From a virus, in the IMG/VR virus record IMGVR_UViG_3300044630_005137, positions 1 through 64,000 of that record: a stretch of DNA of 64,000 nt. One strand, written 5' to 3'. This document shows positions 37,968 through 46,400 of the stretch, piece after piece. A program made the position numbers and the translations under genes. The stretch's first letter is position 1. Every line of letters begins with the position of its first letter. The notes beneath the pieces were generated by a model. The model worked only from the letters and a program-made list of their open reading frames with translations, searched no databases and was not told the origin of the DNA.

Positions 37968-38957
37968 TTAATTTTTATATTCGAAATTAGATATGGCATT
38001 TGTTATACAGGCTTTAATGTCTTCATCAGACATGTCACCTGCATCTTTTACACCCTCTGGATATATTCTACCATAAGAATGCGATGCCCACAAGATGTTT
38101 TTATTACTTAGTTTATATGCAATTGTTGAGCCTAAATCTCTTCCCGCCTTATCTGCATCAGTCATAATAATAACTGTATTGAAGTATCTATTTAACAGGT
38201 TAAGGTTTTGTCCAGATATGTGACCCCCCAGGGTGGCAACAACATTCGGGAAGCCAGCCTGATGAACACGAATCGCATCAAAGCTAGACTCTACAACTAT
38301 AACCCTATCTCCAATTTTTTTAGCACGATGGATATTAAACATAGTTTTGCTTCTTGGCAAGTCTTTGCTATTCTTAAATCTTTTATCAGAAATAGATCTC
38401 CCAACAACTCCGACTGGTATTCCATCTGGACTATGAACTGGGACAGTTATCATGTCCATGTTTTCAGAATACCCTAATGAGAAATGGTCAATTGATTGCA
38501 AATTAATACCACGTGATTTTAAGTACTCCTTTGCTTTATCATTTACAATTAATCCATTATATAAACTCTTTAATTTTTCTTCTGAAAATTCAACAAAGTC
38601 TGGCTTGTCTTCTAGAATATCCTTAAGCGATTCATCAAAGTTTTCTAGGGCCTGAGACTGTTTTGATTCAATATACCTCAAGGATTGAAACTCATTTTTA
38701 TTTAAAATCTTTTTTACTAGATCGCTCATTGTTCCAGATTCACCGCATGAAGGATTAAAACAAATATAAGCACCCTTTGTTTTACTTATGCTAAAGCTTG
38801 ATGTATGTCTGTTTGAATGGAATGGGCAATACGCAAGGAAGTCGTTGGATGTTTCTCCAACCATATCTATACCTAGACTTTGGACTATTGATTTTATGTG
38901 GGCAGAGGAGTATTCCGATGTATCAACTTTCCTTGTGTCATACCCTCTAATTGCCAT
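37968..38957 (-). CDS. dnaG: DnaG-type primase
   Basis: A 329-residue primase with a CHC2 zinc finger (C44, H47, C66, C71) and a TOPRIM domain: RVIVVESSFDAIRV holds the conserved Glu and IIMTDADKAGRD the DxD. The start at 38957 (AAGAAGG upstream) is preferred; it overlaps the upstream gene by 64 bases. It lacks the C-terminal helicase-binding domain of bacterial DnaG and so is a compact form. It lays primers for DnaE behind the DnaB-like helicase. Confidence 0.93.
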   Translation of the reverse strand: MAIRGYDTRKVDTSEYSSAHIKSIVQSLGIDMVGETSNDFLAYCPFHSNRHTSSFSISKTKGAYICFNPSCGESGTMSDLVKKILNKNEFQSLRYIESKQSQALENFDESLKDILEDKPDFVEFSEEKLKSLYNGLIVNDKAKEYLKSRGINLQSIDHFSLGYSENMDMITVPVHSPDGIPVGVVGRSISDKRFKNSKDLPRSKTMFNIHRAKKIGDRVIVVESSFDAIRVHQAGFPNVVATLGGHISGQNLNLLNRYFNTVIIMTDADKAGRDLGSTIAYKLSNKNILWASHSYGRIYPEGVKDAGDMSDEDIKACITNAISNFEYKN

Positions 38958-39184
38958 GCCTTCTTCTTTCCTACATAAACTCCATGGAGGGTCATTAAGA
39001 ACTTCCATGTTTGTCCGTCAAATTCTACCGAAAAAGCTGGGTCTATGTCAAGTGCCCTAGCGTATCCAGAATCTTTCATTTGTCCTACAAGCAAATCTTC
39101 GTATTGTTTTTTTATCCTGATCATATCAGAATCATCTAAAAACTCAACTCTTATTTGAAACCTTTTAATATTTTGATGAGTCAC
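38894..39184 (-). CDS. hypothetical protein, 96 aa
   Basis: No family recognised. Between helicase and primase and overlapping both (four and 64 bases). A beta-alpha start (RFQIRVEFLDDSDMIRIKKQ) and a beta-rich middle. Perhaps a linker or regulator in the primosome. Confidence 0.6.
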   Translation of the reverse strand: MTHQNIKRFQIRVEFLDDSDMIRIKKQYEDLLVGQMKDSGYARALDIDPAFSVEFDGQTWKFLMTLHGVYVGKKKAWQLEGMTQGKLIHRNTPLPT

Positions 39185-40416
39185 TTGCTCAACTCTGGCA
39201 AGTCTTCATAGATCGGAGTGATAACTCCTCTATTTATATCCCAGTCAAGGAAGAATCTAAAGTCATGTCCATGCCTATTCTTTCTAGACACAACCTCAAT
39301 TAAATCTGTATTGGCATGCTTATGAATAGCAATAGCCATATCAGCATCATACTCAATAGCCTTTGACCATGCAACTTGGCTCATCATTGGAGGTTCTTTT
39401 TGATCTGAAATATCATCTGCCGTAGCAGCGGTAATATCAATAATAGGAATTCCATTTGTTACAGCCAACAACTTAAAATCTCTTGAAATATTTCTATTTC
39501 TTTCAACTTCAGAATTGCTTCTCTTATTATCATTAAACAATTGATGGTAATCAAGAATAACTAAGTCTGGCTTATGCTGATCAATCTTTCCCTGAATAGT
39601 TGCTGGAGTTACTTCTCCTGCACCTTCATTTGAAACAAGAATGAAACTGTTTTTGCCTTCAGTTTTTTTCTTTCCCCATGTTTTAAAATCGTCAATGTTA
39701 ATGTCGCCCTTAGACAGGTCACTTGCTCTAAATAAACCAGAGCCAAGCATAGTATAAATTCTATCTCGCATATTCTCTGGTGCCATTTCAAGAGACACAA
39801 TCATAGGCTTAAAGCCTTGCTCCCAAGCTTTGCATGCAAGATACGATGTAAACCAAGTCTTACCACGTCCTGGCCAGCCAATTGCCACAATGAGGTGTCC
39901 TGGAGCCATTCCAGTTGGGTATGCCTTATCAATTGCATCAAACCCTGTTAGGATTCCTGGACTTCCACCCATCGCTAAAGATCTAGTTCTTACTGACTCA
40001 TAGTGTCTTTCTGCTGAATCTAAATCTGTTATATCTAGGTCTTTAACATTGTTTGTGTACCTACTCAAATTTGCAAGTTGCGATTGCATTGTTCCAAGCA
40101 CTCTAGATGGAGCATCTTCTTTTAAAGATGAACCAGCCTGCATAAGAATTGTCTTTAACTTATTGCCTACAAATTCATTCTTTAGTTTATCTAGATAATA
40201 TCCCGTCTCACCTTTTGTTTCAACTGGCTCAAAGTCTTTAAATTTATCTTGTAGGATTCCAGCCTCTGGTACTGCTCTAAACTTATAGTAGTATGACTTA
40301 AGGCCTTCCCAGATATCCTTATGGGATACAAACAGGTCGTCCGAATTGTCTGCAAGAATGGTGCTGATATCTTTGTTTTTACAAACTGCCGAAATGAGTT
40401 CTGCTTCTGTATTCAT
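39181..40416 (-). CDS. dnaB: DnaB-like replicative helicase
   Basis: A 411-residue hexameric helicase. The N-terminal helical domain is short; the RecA-like motor has Walker A GWPGRGKTWF (180-189), MIVSLEMAPE and Walker B DLVILDYHQL, and the C-terminal SRKNRHG turn. It unwinds the fork and recruits the primase encoded next to it. Confidence 0.92.
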   Translation of the reverse strand: MNTEAELISAVCKNKDISTILADNSDDLFVSHKDIWEGLKSYYYKFRAVPEAGILQDKFKDFEPVETKGETGYYLDKLKNEFVGNKLKTILMQAGSSLKEDAPSRVLGTMQSQLANLSRYTNNVKDLDITDLDSAERHYESVRTRSLAMGGSPGILTGFDAIDKAYPTGMAPGHLIVAIGWPGRGKTWFTSYLACKAWEQGFKPMIVSLEMAPENMRDRIYTMLGSGLFRASDLSKGDINIDDFKTWGKKKTEGKNSFILVSNEGAGEVTPATIQGKIDQHKPDLVILDYHQLFNDNKRSNSEVERNRNISRDFKLLAVTNGIPIIDITAATADDISDQKEPPMMSQVAWSKAIEYDADMAIAIHKHANTDLIEVVSRKNRHGHDFRFFLDWDINRGVITPIYEDLPELSK

Positions 40417-40730
40417 TAGTTATCCTCAACCATTCTTTTAGTCTCCTGCAACAGACGGCTTCTGTTAATTTTATCTTCTTTAATCTGAATCATCATGTCC
40501 TCTATTCGATCAAAGTTGTTGTAAAAGAAATTAAGCGGGTGCCTATTCTTTCCAGTTTTAAAGTAATACTCTAACACATCTTTAGATCGATCAAACCCTA
40601 TGCTGTCTATTACATCTTGCATTGCCCACTTTTCCTTATACCTATTGATAGTTGGCTTTGTTTTATAAGCCTCCTCATATAGATTAGAATACAAAGAAAG
40701 TAGGATGTAGGGTTCTTTATTTACTGCCAC
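40416..40730 (-). CDS. possible helicase loader or primosome protein, 104 aa
   Basis: Helical and basic. NRYKEKWAMQDVIDSIGF and HPLNFFYNNFDRIEDMM resemble a short family found beside actinophage helicases. It overlaps the helicase start by one base, which fits a loader, but no ATPase motif is present. Confidence 0.5.
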   Translation of the reverse strand: MAVNKEPYILLSLYSNLYEEAYKTKPTINRYKEKWAMQDVIDSIGFDRSKDVLEYYFKTGKNRHPLNFFYNNFDRIEDMMIQIKEDKINRSRLLQETKRMVEDN

Positions 40731-40926
40731 GCAATTCCTCTTCTACTTCTTGTGTCTTTTGAATTAGCTTATCTTCAACAAACTTATATACTCTATCTGC
40801 TGCGGCATCAACTGTTTCGCCTTCTCTAACAAAATCGTCTACGCCAATACCAATCTTGATGCTTTCAAAATTACCCAGATTGCGTGTAAAAGATAAGTCT
40901 ACTCTAACTTGAGTTCCTTTTTCCAT
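40717..40926 (-). CDS. small phage protein, 69 aa
   Basis: Two beta strands (TQVRVDLSFTRNLGNFESIKIGIGV) and an acidic helical end. The pattern is common in phage replication modules; I know no function. TAATG-coupled to the upstream gene. Confidence 0.6.
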   Translation of the reverse strand: MEKGTQVRVDLSFTRNLGNFESIKIGIGVDDFVREGETVDAAADRVYKFVEDKLIQKTQEVEEELRGSK

Positions 40927-41033
40927 TAGTGCTCAGCCTTTCTATGCCTGCTTAAACTGTCATGAGCAAAAATGCCCCAACGTAATTCTATTTCTTTTTT
41001 ACATATATCACATACCACTACTCTGCTTGACAT
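40926..41033 (-). CDS. tiny C2H2-like finger protein, 35 aa
   Basis: MSSRVVVCDICKKEIELRW followed by HD and HRKAEH gives a C-x2-C...H...H finger in 35 residues. Both ends overlap neighbours by TAATG, supporting translation. Confidence 0.55.
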   Translation of the reverse strand: MSSRVVVCDICKKEIELRWGIFAHDSLSRHRKAEH

Positions 41034-41515
41034 TATTCTGCTTTCCATACTGGTACAAATTTTCCTTCAGTGGTCTTAGTATACAATATAGTGTTGTGTT
41101 TGAGAAGAGCTTTCATCTCATTTTTTGAAGGCATATTATTAGAGTATCCTGATTCTAATATAAACTCATGAATGTCCATAATGTCCGATTCGCTATACAT
41201 AAACTTATACCATGTGCTATCTGGATTACCTATTGGATATACTTTTTGAGGATATCTTATCTTCCCGTCCAAAATATAATCTTCTATTGTAACCTTATGC
41301 TTGCCAAGCATCTGGGCTACCTGACTAGTTGAATATGCATTCTCCATAGTTTTTAAAACTTGTGAATAAGAATATAGCAATCTTTTTTTATCTGGGTAGC
41401 ACCAGGCAACCATTTGATCTTTAGATCTTGAATGACTTAATACTTTATGTATCTTGTTATTTAAGAAGAAATACCGAATGCTTTTAGCTGACTGTTTTCT
41501 CTTTTTTCTATCCAT
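41033..41515 (-). CDS. MerR/excisionase-like DNA-binding protein, 160 aa
   Basis: YSTSQVAQMLGKHKVTIEDYI (about 62-82) is a winged helix-turn-helix start of the MerR/excisionase kind, followed by the wing and YSESDIMDIHEF. The N-terminus is basic. It may regulate transcription of the replication module or help origin function. Confidence 0.65.
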   Translation of the reverse strand: MDRKKRKQSAKSIRYFFLNNKIHKVLSHSRSKDQMVAWCYPDKKRLLYSYSQVLKTMENAYSTSQVAQMLGKHKVTIEDYILDGKIRYPQKVYPIGNPDSTWYKFMYSESDIMDIHEFILESGYSNNMPSKNEMKALLKHNTILYTKTTEGKFVPVWKAE

Positions 41516-41649
41516 TTACCTAGTGCACTCGTATCCTTATTAATCATCCATCTTTTACCGCACATCATGCAGAAAAGCTCTACGTGTAGTTTTTGCGAAA
41601 ACACTCTATCAACAAAAACTCTTCCTTGACACTTATTGCATTTCATCAT
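41461..41649 (-). CDS. small zinc-ribbon protein, 62 aa
   Basis: CNKC (residues 4-7) and CMMC (27-30) make a zinc ribbon. The frame overlaps the next gene by 55 bases, an unusually long overlap. It is coupled to the phosphoesterase gene by four bases. Confidence 0.65.
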   Translation of the reverse strand: MMKCNKCQGRVFVDRVFSQKLHVELFCMMCGKRWMINKDTSALGKWIEKRENSQLKAFGISS

Positions 41650-42446
41650 AGTGTAAATAGCTTCCCATCAACAACACATGAGTAATCTGGAGCCACATGT
41701 ATCATCTGAATATGTGGATAATCATTTACAATATGTGCAATAGCAAAACCTTTTTGCCAATCGTGGTGCTGCATATATTTCATTCCTGGACCTTTTTCAT
41801 CACACATGTGGCCAAGCTCATAACCACGAAGAGTTTCTCCTTCTCCGCCATTTCTTAGTTCGTATGTTACAAGGTGGGAGGCAATTCTGTGCGAGTGTCC
41901 TCTAATTAAAGATACCTGCAGGTCTTCCATGTCTTTACGAACAGATCCAGTTGCTGCAATTGAAAGTCCATGGTGAACATGTATATCTCCAAAGCGGCGC
42001 TTAGGTAATTCATTATAATGAATATACTCGTAACCCAATGAGTCTAAGCCCCACAATGCTTCTGGAGTAACTTCATTAATATAATCAGGAAGCTTTGCGT
42101 CTACATAATTAAAAATTCTAACATCATGGTTGCCTAAAGCAGAAAATAATTGTGCTTCTGGTAGCATCTCTCGTGTTTTTGTGTAAAAATCTCTAGCGCC
42201 TTTTGCTTCATGACGCATCATTGGAACAATCAGGTCTCTACTATCAGTCTTGTGAAGGTTTAAAAACTCTGCTGATCTTCCTTCTGTGTACTTGCTATAA
42301 CATGCTTGGTCATCTGTATCTCCAAGATAATCTACAACATCTGGTTTAAACCACTTCATGACTTTGAACCAAAGTGCTATCATCTTATCATCCTGATATG
42401 GAAATTGTTGGTCGGATGAAATCATCCACTTTAAATCGTTAGTCAT
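41646..42446 (-). CDS. calcineurin-like metallophosphoesterase
   Basis: A 266-residue phosphoesterase with motifs in order: SSDQQFP (first metal site, atypical DxH as DQQ), DYLGDTDD, LGNHDVR, VHHG and RGHSHR. It may remove phosphate from nucleic-acid ends or nucleotides. First gene of the replication operon, with AAGGG as ribosome-binding site and the palindromic leader at 42466-42491. Confidence 0.85.
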   Translation of the reverse strand: MTNDLKWMISSDQQFPYQDDKMIALWFKVMKWFKPDVVDYLGDTDDQACYSKYTEGRSAEFLNLHKTDSRDLIVPMMRHEAKGARDFYTKTREMLPEAQLFSALGNHDVRIFNYVDAKLPDYINEVTPEALWGLDSLGYEYIHYNELPKRRFGDIHVHHGLSIAATGSVRKDMEDLQVSLIRGHSHRIASHLVTYELRNGGEGETLRGYELGHMCDEKGPGMKYMQHHDWQKGFAIAHIVNDYPHIQMIHVAPDYSCVVDGKLFTL

Positions 42447-42465
42447 TAAAACCCTTAATATATAT

Positions 42466-42491
42466 ATTAAGCCACGATATCGTGGCTTAAT
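42466..42491. promoter_or_regulatory. perfect 26-bp palindrome in the leader of the replication operon
   Basis: The sequence reads identically on both strands over 26 bases (core CCACGATATCGTGG). Transcribed from the promoter at 42501-42528, it forms a 13-bp stem almost at the RNA 5' end. A second AT palindrome (TTAATATATATATTAA) overlaps its downstream side, so two mutually exclusive stems are possible. It has no T-tract, so it is not a normal terminator. Confidence 0.7.
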
Positions 42492-42500
42492 GTTATAGTA

Positions 42501-42528
42501 ATTGTAACATATTGGTGCAGTGTGTCAA
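42501..42528 (-). promoter_or_regulatory. promoter of the replication operon
   Basis: TTGACA (42523-42528), 16 bp, TACAAT (42501-42506) with TGT as extended element. It begins eight bases past the last tail gene. The leader is about 48 nt. Confidence 0.8.
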
Positions 42529-42536
42529 TAGCAATT

Positions 42537-42974
42537 CTATGAAGATGAATCTGAAACAGGCTTTCTACCAGCGCTTAGCCAATGAAATTCAACTTTTCCA
42601 GCTATACCTGTACTAGAATAAACATGCAGCGTTGTAGTTCCACCTGAAGTTCCAGTACCAGTAATAGAATACCTAAGATCATTTTTTGATGGGTCCTGAA
42701 ATCTTGGTGTTGCAACTACAAATACTGCTTCGTATTCTGGCTCCCACGCAAGTGGTATGTTTCTTGAGTTTGATTTACCCTTACCTATGCCATTGTCAAA
42801 GCTAACAAAGCCCGCTCTTAAGTGCATCACGGCAAGTTTTGAAACATCGCCTGCGGTAGCCTTACTCAAGTCATAAGACTCATCAGATCTCATCTTGATG
42901 GCATCTATCTGATTTTGTAGGTTCTCTAATTTTTTTGGATCTACTGGCTCTCCGTCTGCAAACGTTTCACCCAT
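42537..42974 (-). CDS. probable minor structural protein, 145 aa
   Basis: A helical N-terminus is followed by a Gly/Ser/Thr-rich beta domain (YSITGTGTSGGTTTLHVYSS) as in phage tail or fibre tips. Last gene of the tail module. The start at 42974 has GGGGGA about ten bases upstream. Confidence 0.55.
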   Translation of the reverse strand: MGETFADGEPVDPKKLENLQNQIDAIKMRSDESYDLSKATAGDVSKLAVMHLRAGFVSFDNGIGKGKSNSRNIPLAWEPEYEAVFVVATPRFQDPSKNDLRYSITGTGTSGGTTTLHVYSSTGIAGKVEFHWLSAGRKPVSDSSS

Positions 42975-42975
42975 A

Positions 42976-43164
42976 TTATGAATCCCCCATCTTTGCTGCA
43001 ATTTCTTCTGAATAAGAATCTAAAGCTTTTTGCTTATCATCTGATTGATTAGATAGAACTGTTAGCTCTGCTCTTAGCATTGCAATTTGTAACTCATAAT
43101 TAGCAGCAAGCTGGCCAATTCTTTCTTGCATAGCAGATATTACTAGCTGAGATTTTTCTTCCAT
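42976..43164 (-). CDS. small coiled-coil protein, 62 aa
   Basis: A single long amphipathic helix (SQLVISAMQERIGQLAANYE...). Could be a trimerisation or chaperone element for a tail protein; no family recognised. Confidence 0.6.
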   Translation of the reverse strand: MEEKSQLVISAMQERIGQLAANYELQIAMLRAELTVLSNQSDDKQKALDSYSEEIAAKMGDS

Positions 43165-43173
43165 TTGTTTACC

Positions 43174-43392
43174 TTATTCTGCGATTAATGTTAATTCTGC
43201 GGCGAGAACAACTAGCTTTGCATTTATATCTGCAAGCTGTGTATTTAGATCAGCAATTGTTGTTGTGTTTGGTGTGGACACAGCATTTTCAACCTTCAAA
43301 GATACCTGAACATTATACTTTGCATATTCTAGTGATCTTGAATGCTGATTTATTACTGCTTCTTTTTCTTCATTTGTTAATTCATATGTCAT
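43174..43392 (-). CDS. small helical protein, 72 aa
   Basis: Helical, with a C-terminal hydrophobic coiled coil (LNTQLADINAKLVVLAAEL). A strong AAGGAGG ribosome-binding site and its own promoter (43410-43439) suggest high expression, as for a virion component or assembly chaperone. Confidence 0.65.
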   Translation of the reverse strand: MTYELTNEEKEAVINQHSRSLEYAKYNVQVSLKVENAVSTPNTTTIADLNTQLADINAKLVVLAAELTLIAE

Positions 43393-43409
43393 TTTGTGCC
43401 TCCTTTCAT

Positions 43410-43439
43410 ATTATACCATTATCATATACCATTTAGCAA
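43410..43439 (-). promoter_or_regulatory. promoter of the 43392-42537 genes
   Basis: TTGCTA (43434-43439), 18 bp, TATAAT (43410-43415) with TGG extension, followed by the AAGGAGG ribosome-binding site. Shares the TTGCTA -35 with the terminase promoter. Confidence 0.65.
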
Positions 43440-43473
43440 TATGATCAAAATTTAATTACAGATTAACTATTTA

Positions 43474-46400
43474 TTAAGATGGCCCTATTGCAGATGTGAA
43501 AGCCCCATTAGACCAGCCGCTAACCCCAGCAGAATTCCTTGCTCTAATAAACCAATAATATTGATTAGATATTGGAGCAGTAAATACTTCTGATGTGATA
43601 AGAGGCTGTCCAGGTTGTGGATAATCTATAGTCGCTGAGCTTGAAGGTTTTGTTGCACTTGTTCCCCAATACAACTCATAGCTAGTTGCTCCAGATACTG
43701 CATTCCAGGAAAGCTGTGTATTAGAACCAGATAGGTAAGCTGTTAAACCTGTTGGAACTGCTGGTGTTGTAGACGGGAAGTGTGGTGGGAAGAACGGTGG
43801 GAAGTGTGGTGGGAAGAACGGTGGGAAGAACGGTGGGAAGTGTGGTGGGAAGAACGGTGGGAAGTGTGGTGGGAAGAACGGTGGGAAGAACGGTGGGAAG
43901 TGTGGTGGGAAGAACGGTGGGAAGTGTGGTGGGAAGAACGGTGGGAAGAACGGTGGGAAGTGTGGTGGGAAGAACGGTGGTGTATTTGCAGCTGTTGCAG
44001 TAATAGTATTTGTTGAAGAAACATAAGAAGATGTACCAGAAGAGTTAGTTGCTCTGGCAAAAGATCTGAATATATTTTCTGGCGAAATTGCATCATTTGA
44101 TGTAATTGTATAAGAAGCAGATGTTGTTCCAGTTGCAACAACTGTACTTAAATCTGTTGGTATAGTAGGATAAAGCGCAGTTGTAATAATTGTTTCATAC
44201 GAAGTTGGCGTTGGAGACCATCCAGAAGTTGCTGCGGATATAATACTTCCAACGGTTGATGTTCCAGTTAAAGTAACCGATCCTCCAGAAGGTATTGCCA
44301 CTGTTGGATTTTGAACTGTAAACGTTGCAGTTGCTGTTCCGTTAGGAGAAATTCCATTTGATGCTGTTACAAAAAGTCTCCAGGAAAGTGCTGTGGTCCC
44401 TTGAGCTACAGTTGGAGAAAATGTAGATCCTGTCGCAACTTCTTGCCAAGACCCATTGCTTAAAAATCTCTGCCAAGAATATGCATAAGTTATAGTTTGA
44501 GATCCACTCCATCCTGAAGTTGATGCAGTAAATGTTGTGGATCCGTATGTTCCGCTAGCTGGGCTAACCGATGCTGAGCCTCCAGTTGGTGCAAGTGCTG
44601 GGGGTACGTATGGCGTAGAGGTAATAATATTTGAAGAATATGTTGGTGAGGTTCCACCTGAATTTGAAGCATATGCAAATGCAATAAACCGATCTGGAGT
44701 ACCAGAAGCTTCAGAGTCTGTAATTGTATGTGAAACTTGAGTAGATGCAGACGAAGTGACTAGTGTGCTTGACTGTGTTGGGTTTGCACCAGTTGCCTTT
44801 CTTATTTCAATGTAAGATGAGGTTGGAGAATTTGTAAATGAAGAAGTTGCAGTTATTTGAGTACGTGCTTGAACTGTACCAGATGGAGAAATAGATACAG
44901 AACCTACTGGTGCAGATACTGGAGCAGAAACGGTTACGTCATTTGAATTAGCTGGTGTTGATCCCCCACCATTAATTGCTGTAACAACGCATCTTAATGT
45001 GTTTCCGTACAAGGAAACAAAATTTGCAGGTGGAGTATACGTACTTTGATTATTTGTGCCAGGTGCAGCTGGGTATATAACGCTTGTCTCCCTGTATCTC
45101 CATGAATACGTGTATCCAGTTGGGCTTCCACTCCATGAACCATTTGTCGTTGAGTATTGAGTAGAACCTGCAGTACCAGAACTAGGGGTTACCTCTGGTG
45201 CAGAAATAAGTGATGGTGCATTTACAAGACCAACAGTAATAGTATTTGAATCAACCGTTCCTTGATCATTTGATGCTCTTATAAAAACAGTATAGTCGTA
45301 TCCAGCTGTTAATCCAGTAATTGTTGAAGGAGATGTTGTAACCTGTTTAGATGTAGGTCCTAAGATTGATGATGTTCTTAGGTAGTATATAACATCACTG
45401 CCTCCAGTATTTTTTGTTCCTCCGTATATAATACTTGGAGTAAAAGTTGTTGCAATAGATGTTGAAGATGATTTTGTTGCAGTCAAAAGGCTAGGTGCTT
45501 CTGCTTTTGTGTTTATGTACGCTCCTGGTGCTGGTGAAACTTCACTAACAGAATATCCCTGTGCATTGTGTGCAAAAACTTTTGCCCTAATTGTATATGA
45601 ATCTGGAAATGGGCCAGCCGTCATTGATGTTGCTGCCCAAGTATCTGATAGAGTGTACCATGTACTTAAATCATAATCATAAGCATACTGAACCCTATAG
45701 TAATCTATCGCAGATCCTCCATTGTTTAATGGAGCTTCCCAGGATATAGATATCTGACCTTCACCATAACTTCTGAAAGCAACGTTTTGTATTGAAACAT
45801 TTCTTGCTGGCCCAGGAGCAGTTAATATAACTTGTGTAGTTACTGATCCAGTTATTGAATCTCCAGGAGAAGATGAATTAAATGGTGTGATTCTATAGTA
45901 ATATGTTGTATTACTAGGAAATGGTCCTACTGGTGTAAATGTTCTAGAAGATGTAAGTGTTGCAATTGTTCCATAATTTATAGTTGATCCATATTCAATT
46001 TCAACCGATGTTGTGTTTGCTCCAAATACGACCCCAATAGACCAGCTTGATGTAGTTGAAGATGTTGTTATTGTTGGATCAGAAGGTTTATATTTAAGCA
46101 CAGGAACAGATGTTGATGTATAAACTCCAGCGCTTGTTGCATAAATATTTCTTGCATAAACGATACCAGATAAGGTGTTTGATGTCTCGGTTAAAAAAGT
46201 GTAATCCCAATAGCTATTAGATATCCACCCACTGTTAACATAGCTATTCGCACCTTGATTATTTACTTCATATTGAAAATAATATTCAGTTGGTAAATTC
46301 GTAAATGATGGAGCTGTAATTCTATATGTAGATCCAGGACGCCCTGCAGGCCCCGCCTGTAAAGATAGTACTGCAGATACAGGAGTTGCTACTGGCGTTC

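Noticed and set aside
43775-43978. Regular repeats that might be taken for a CRISPR array
   Set aside because: Units are 12 bp, contiguous, without spacers, and code an in-frame FFPP/HFPP protein repeat on the minus strand.
43780-44016. Plus-strand frames across the same repeats (Trp/Glu- and Val/Gly-rich)
   Set aside because: They exist only because the repeat lacks stops on the opposite strand; no promoter or ribosome-binding site and a better gene lies on the minus strand.
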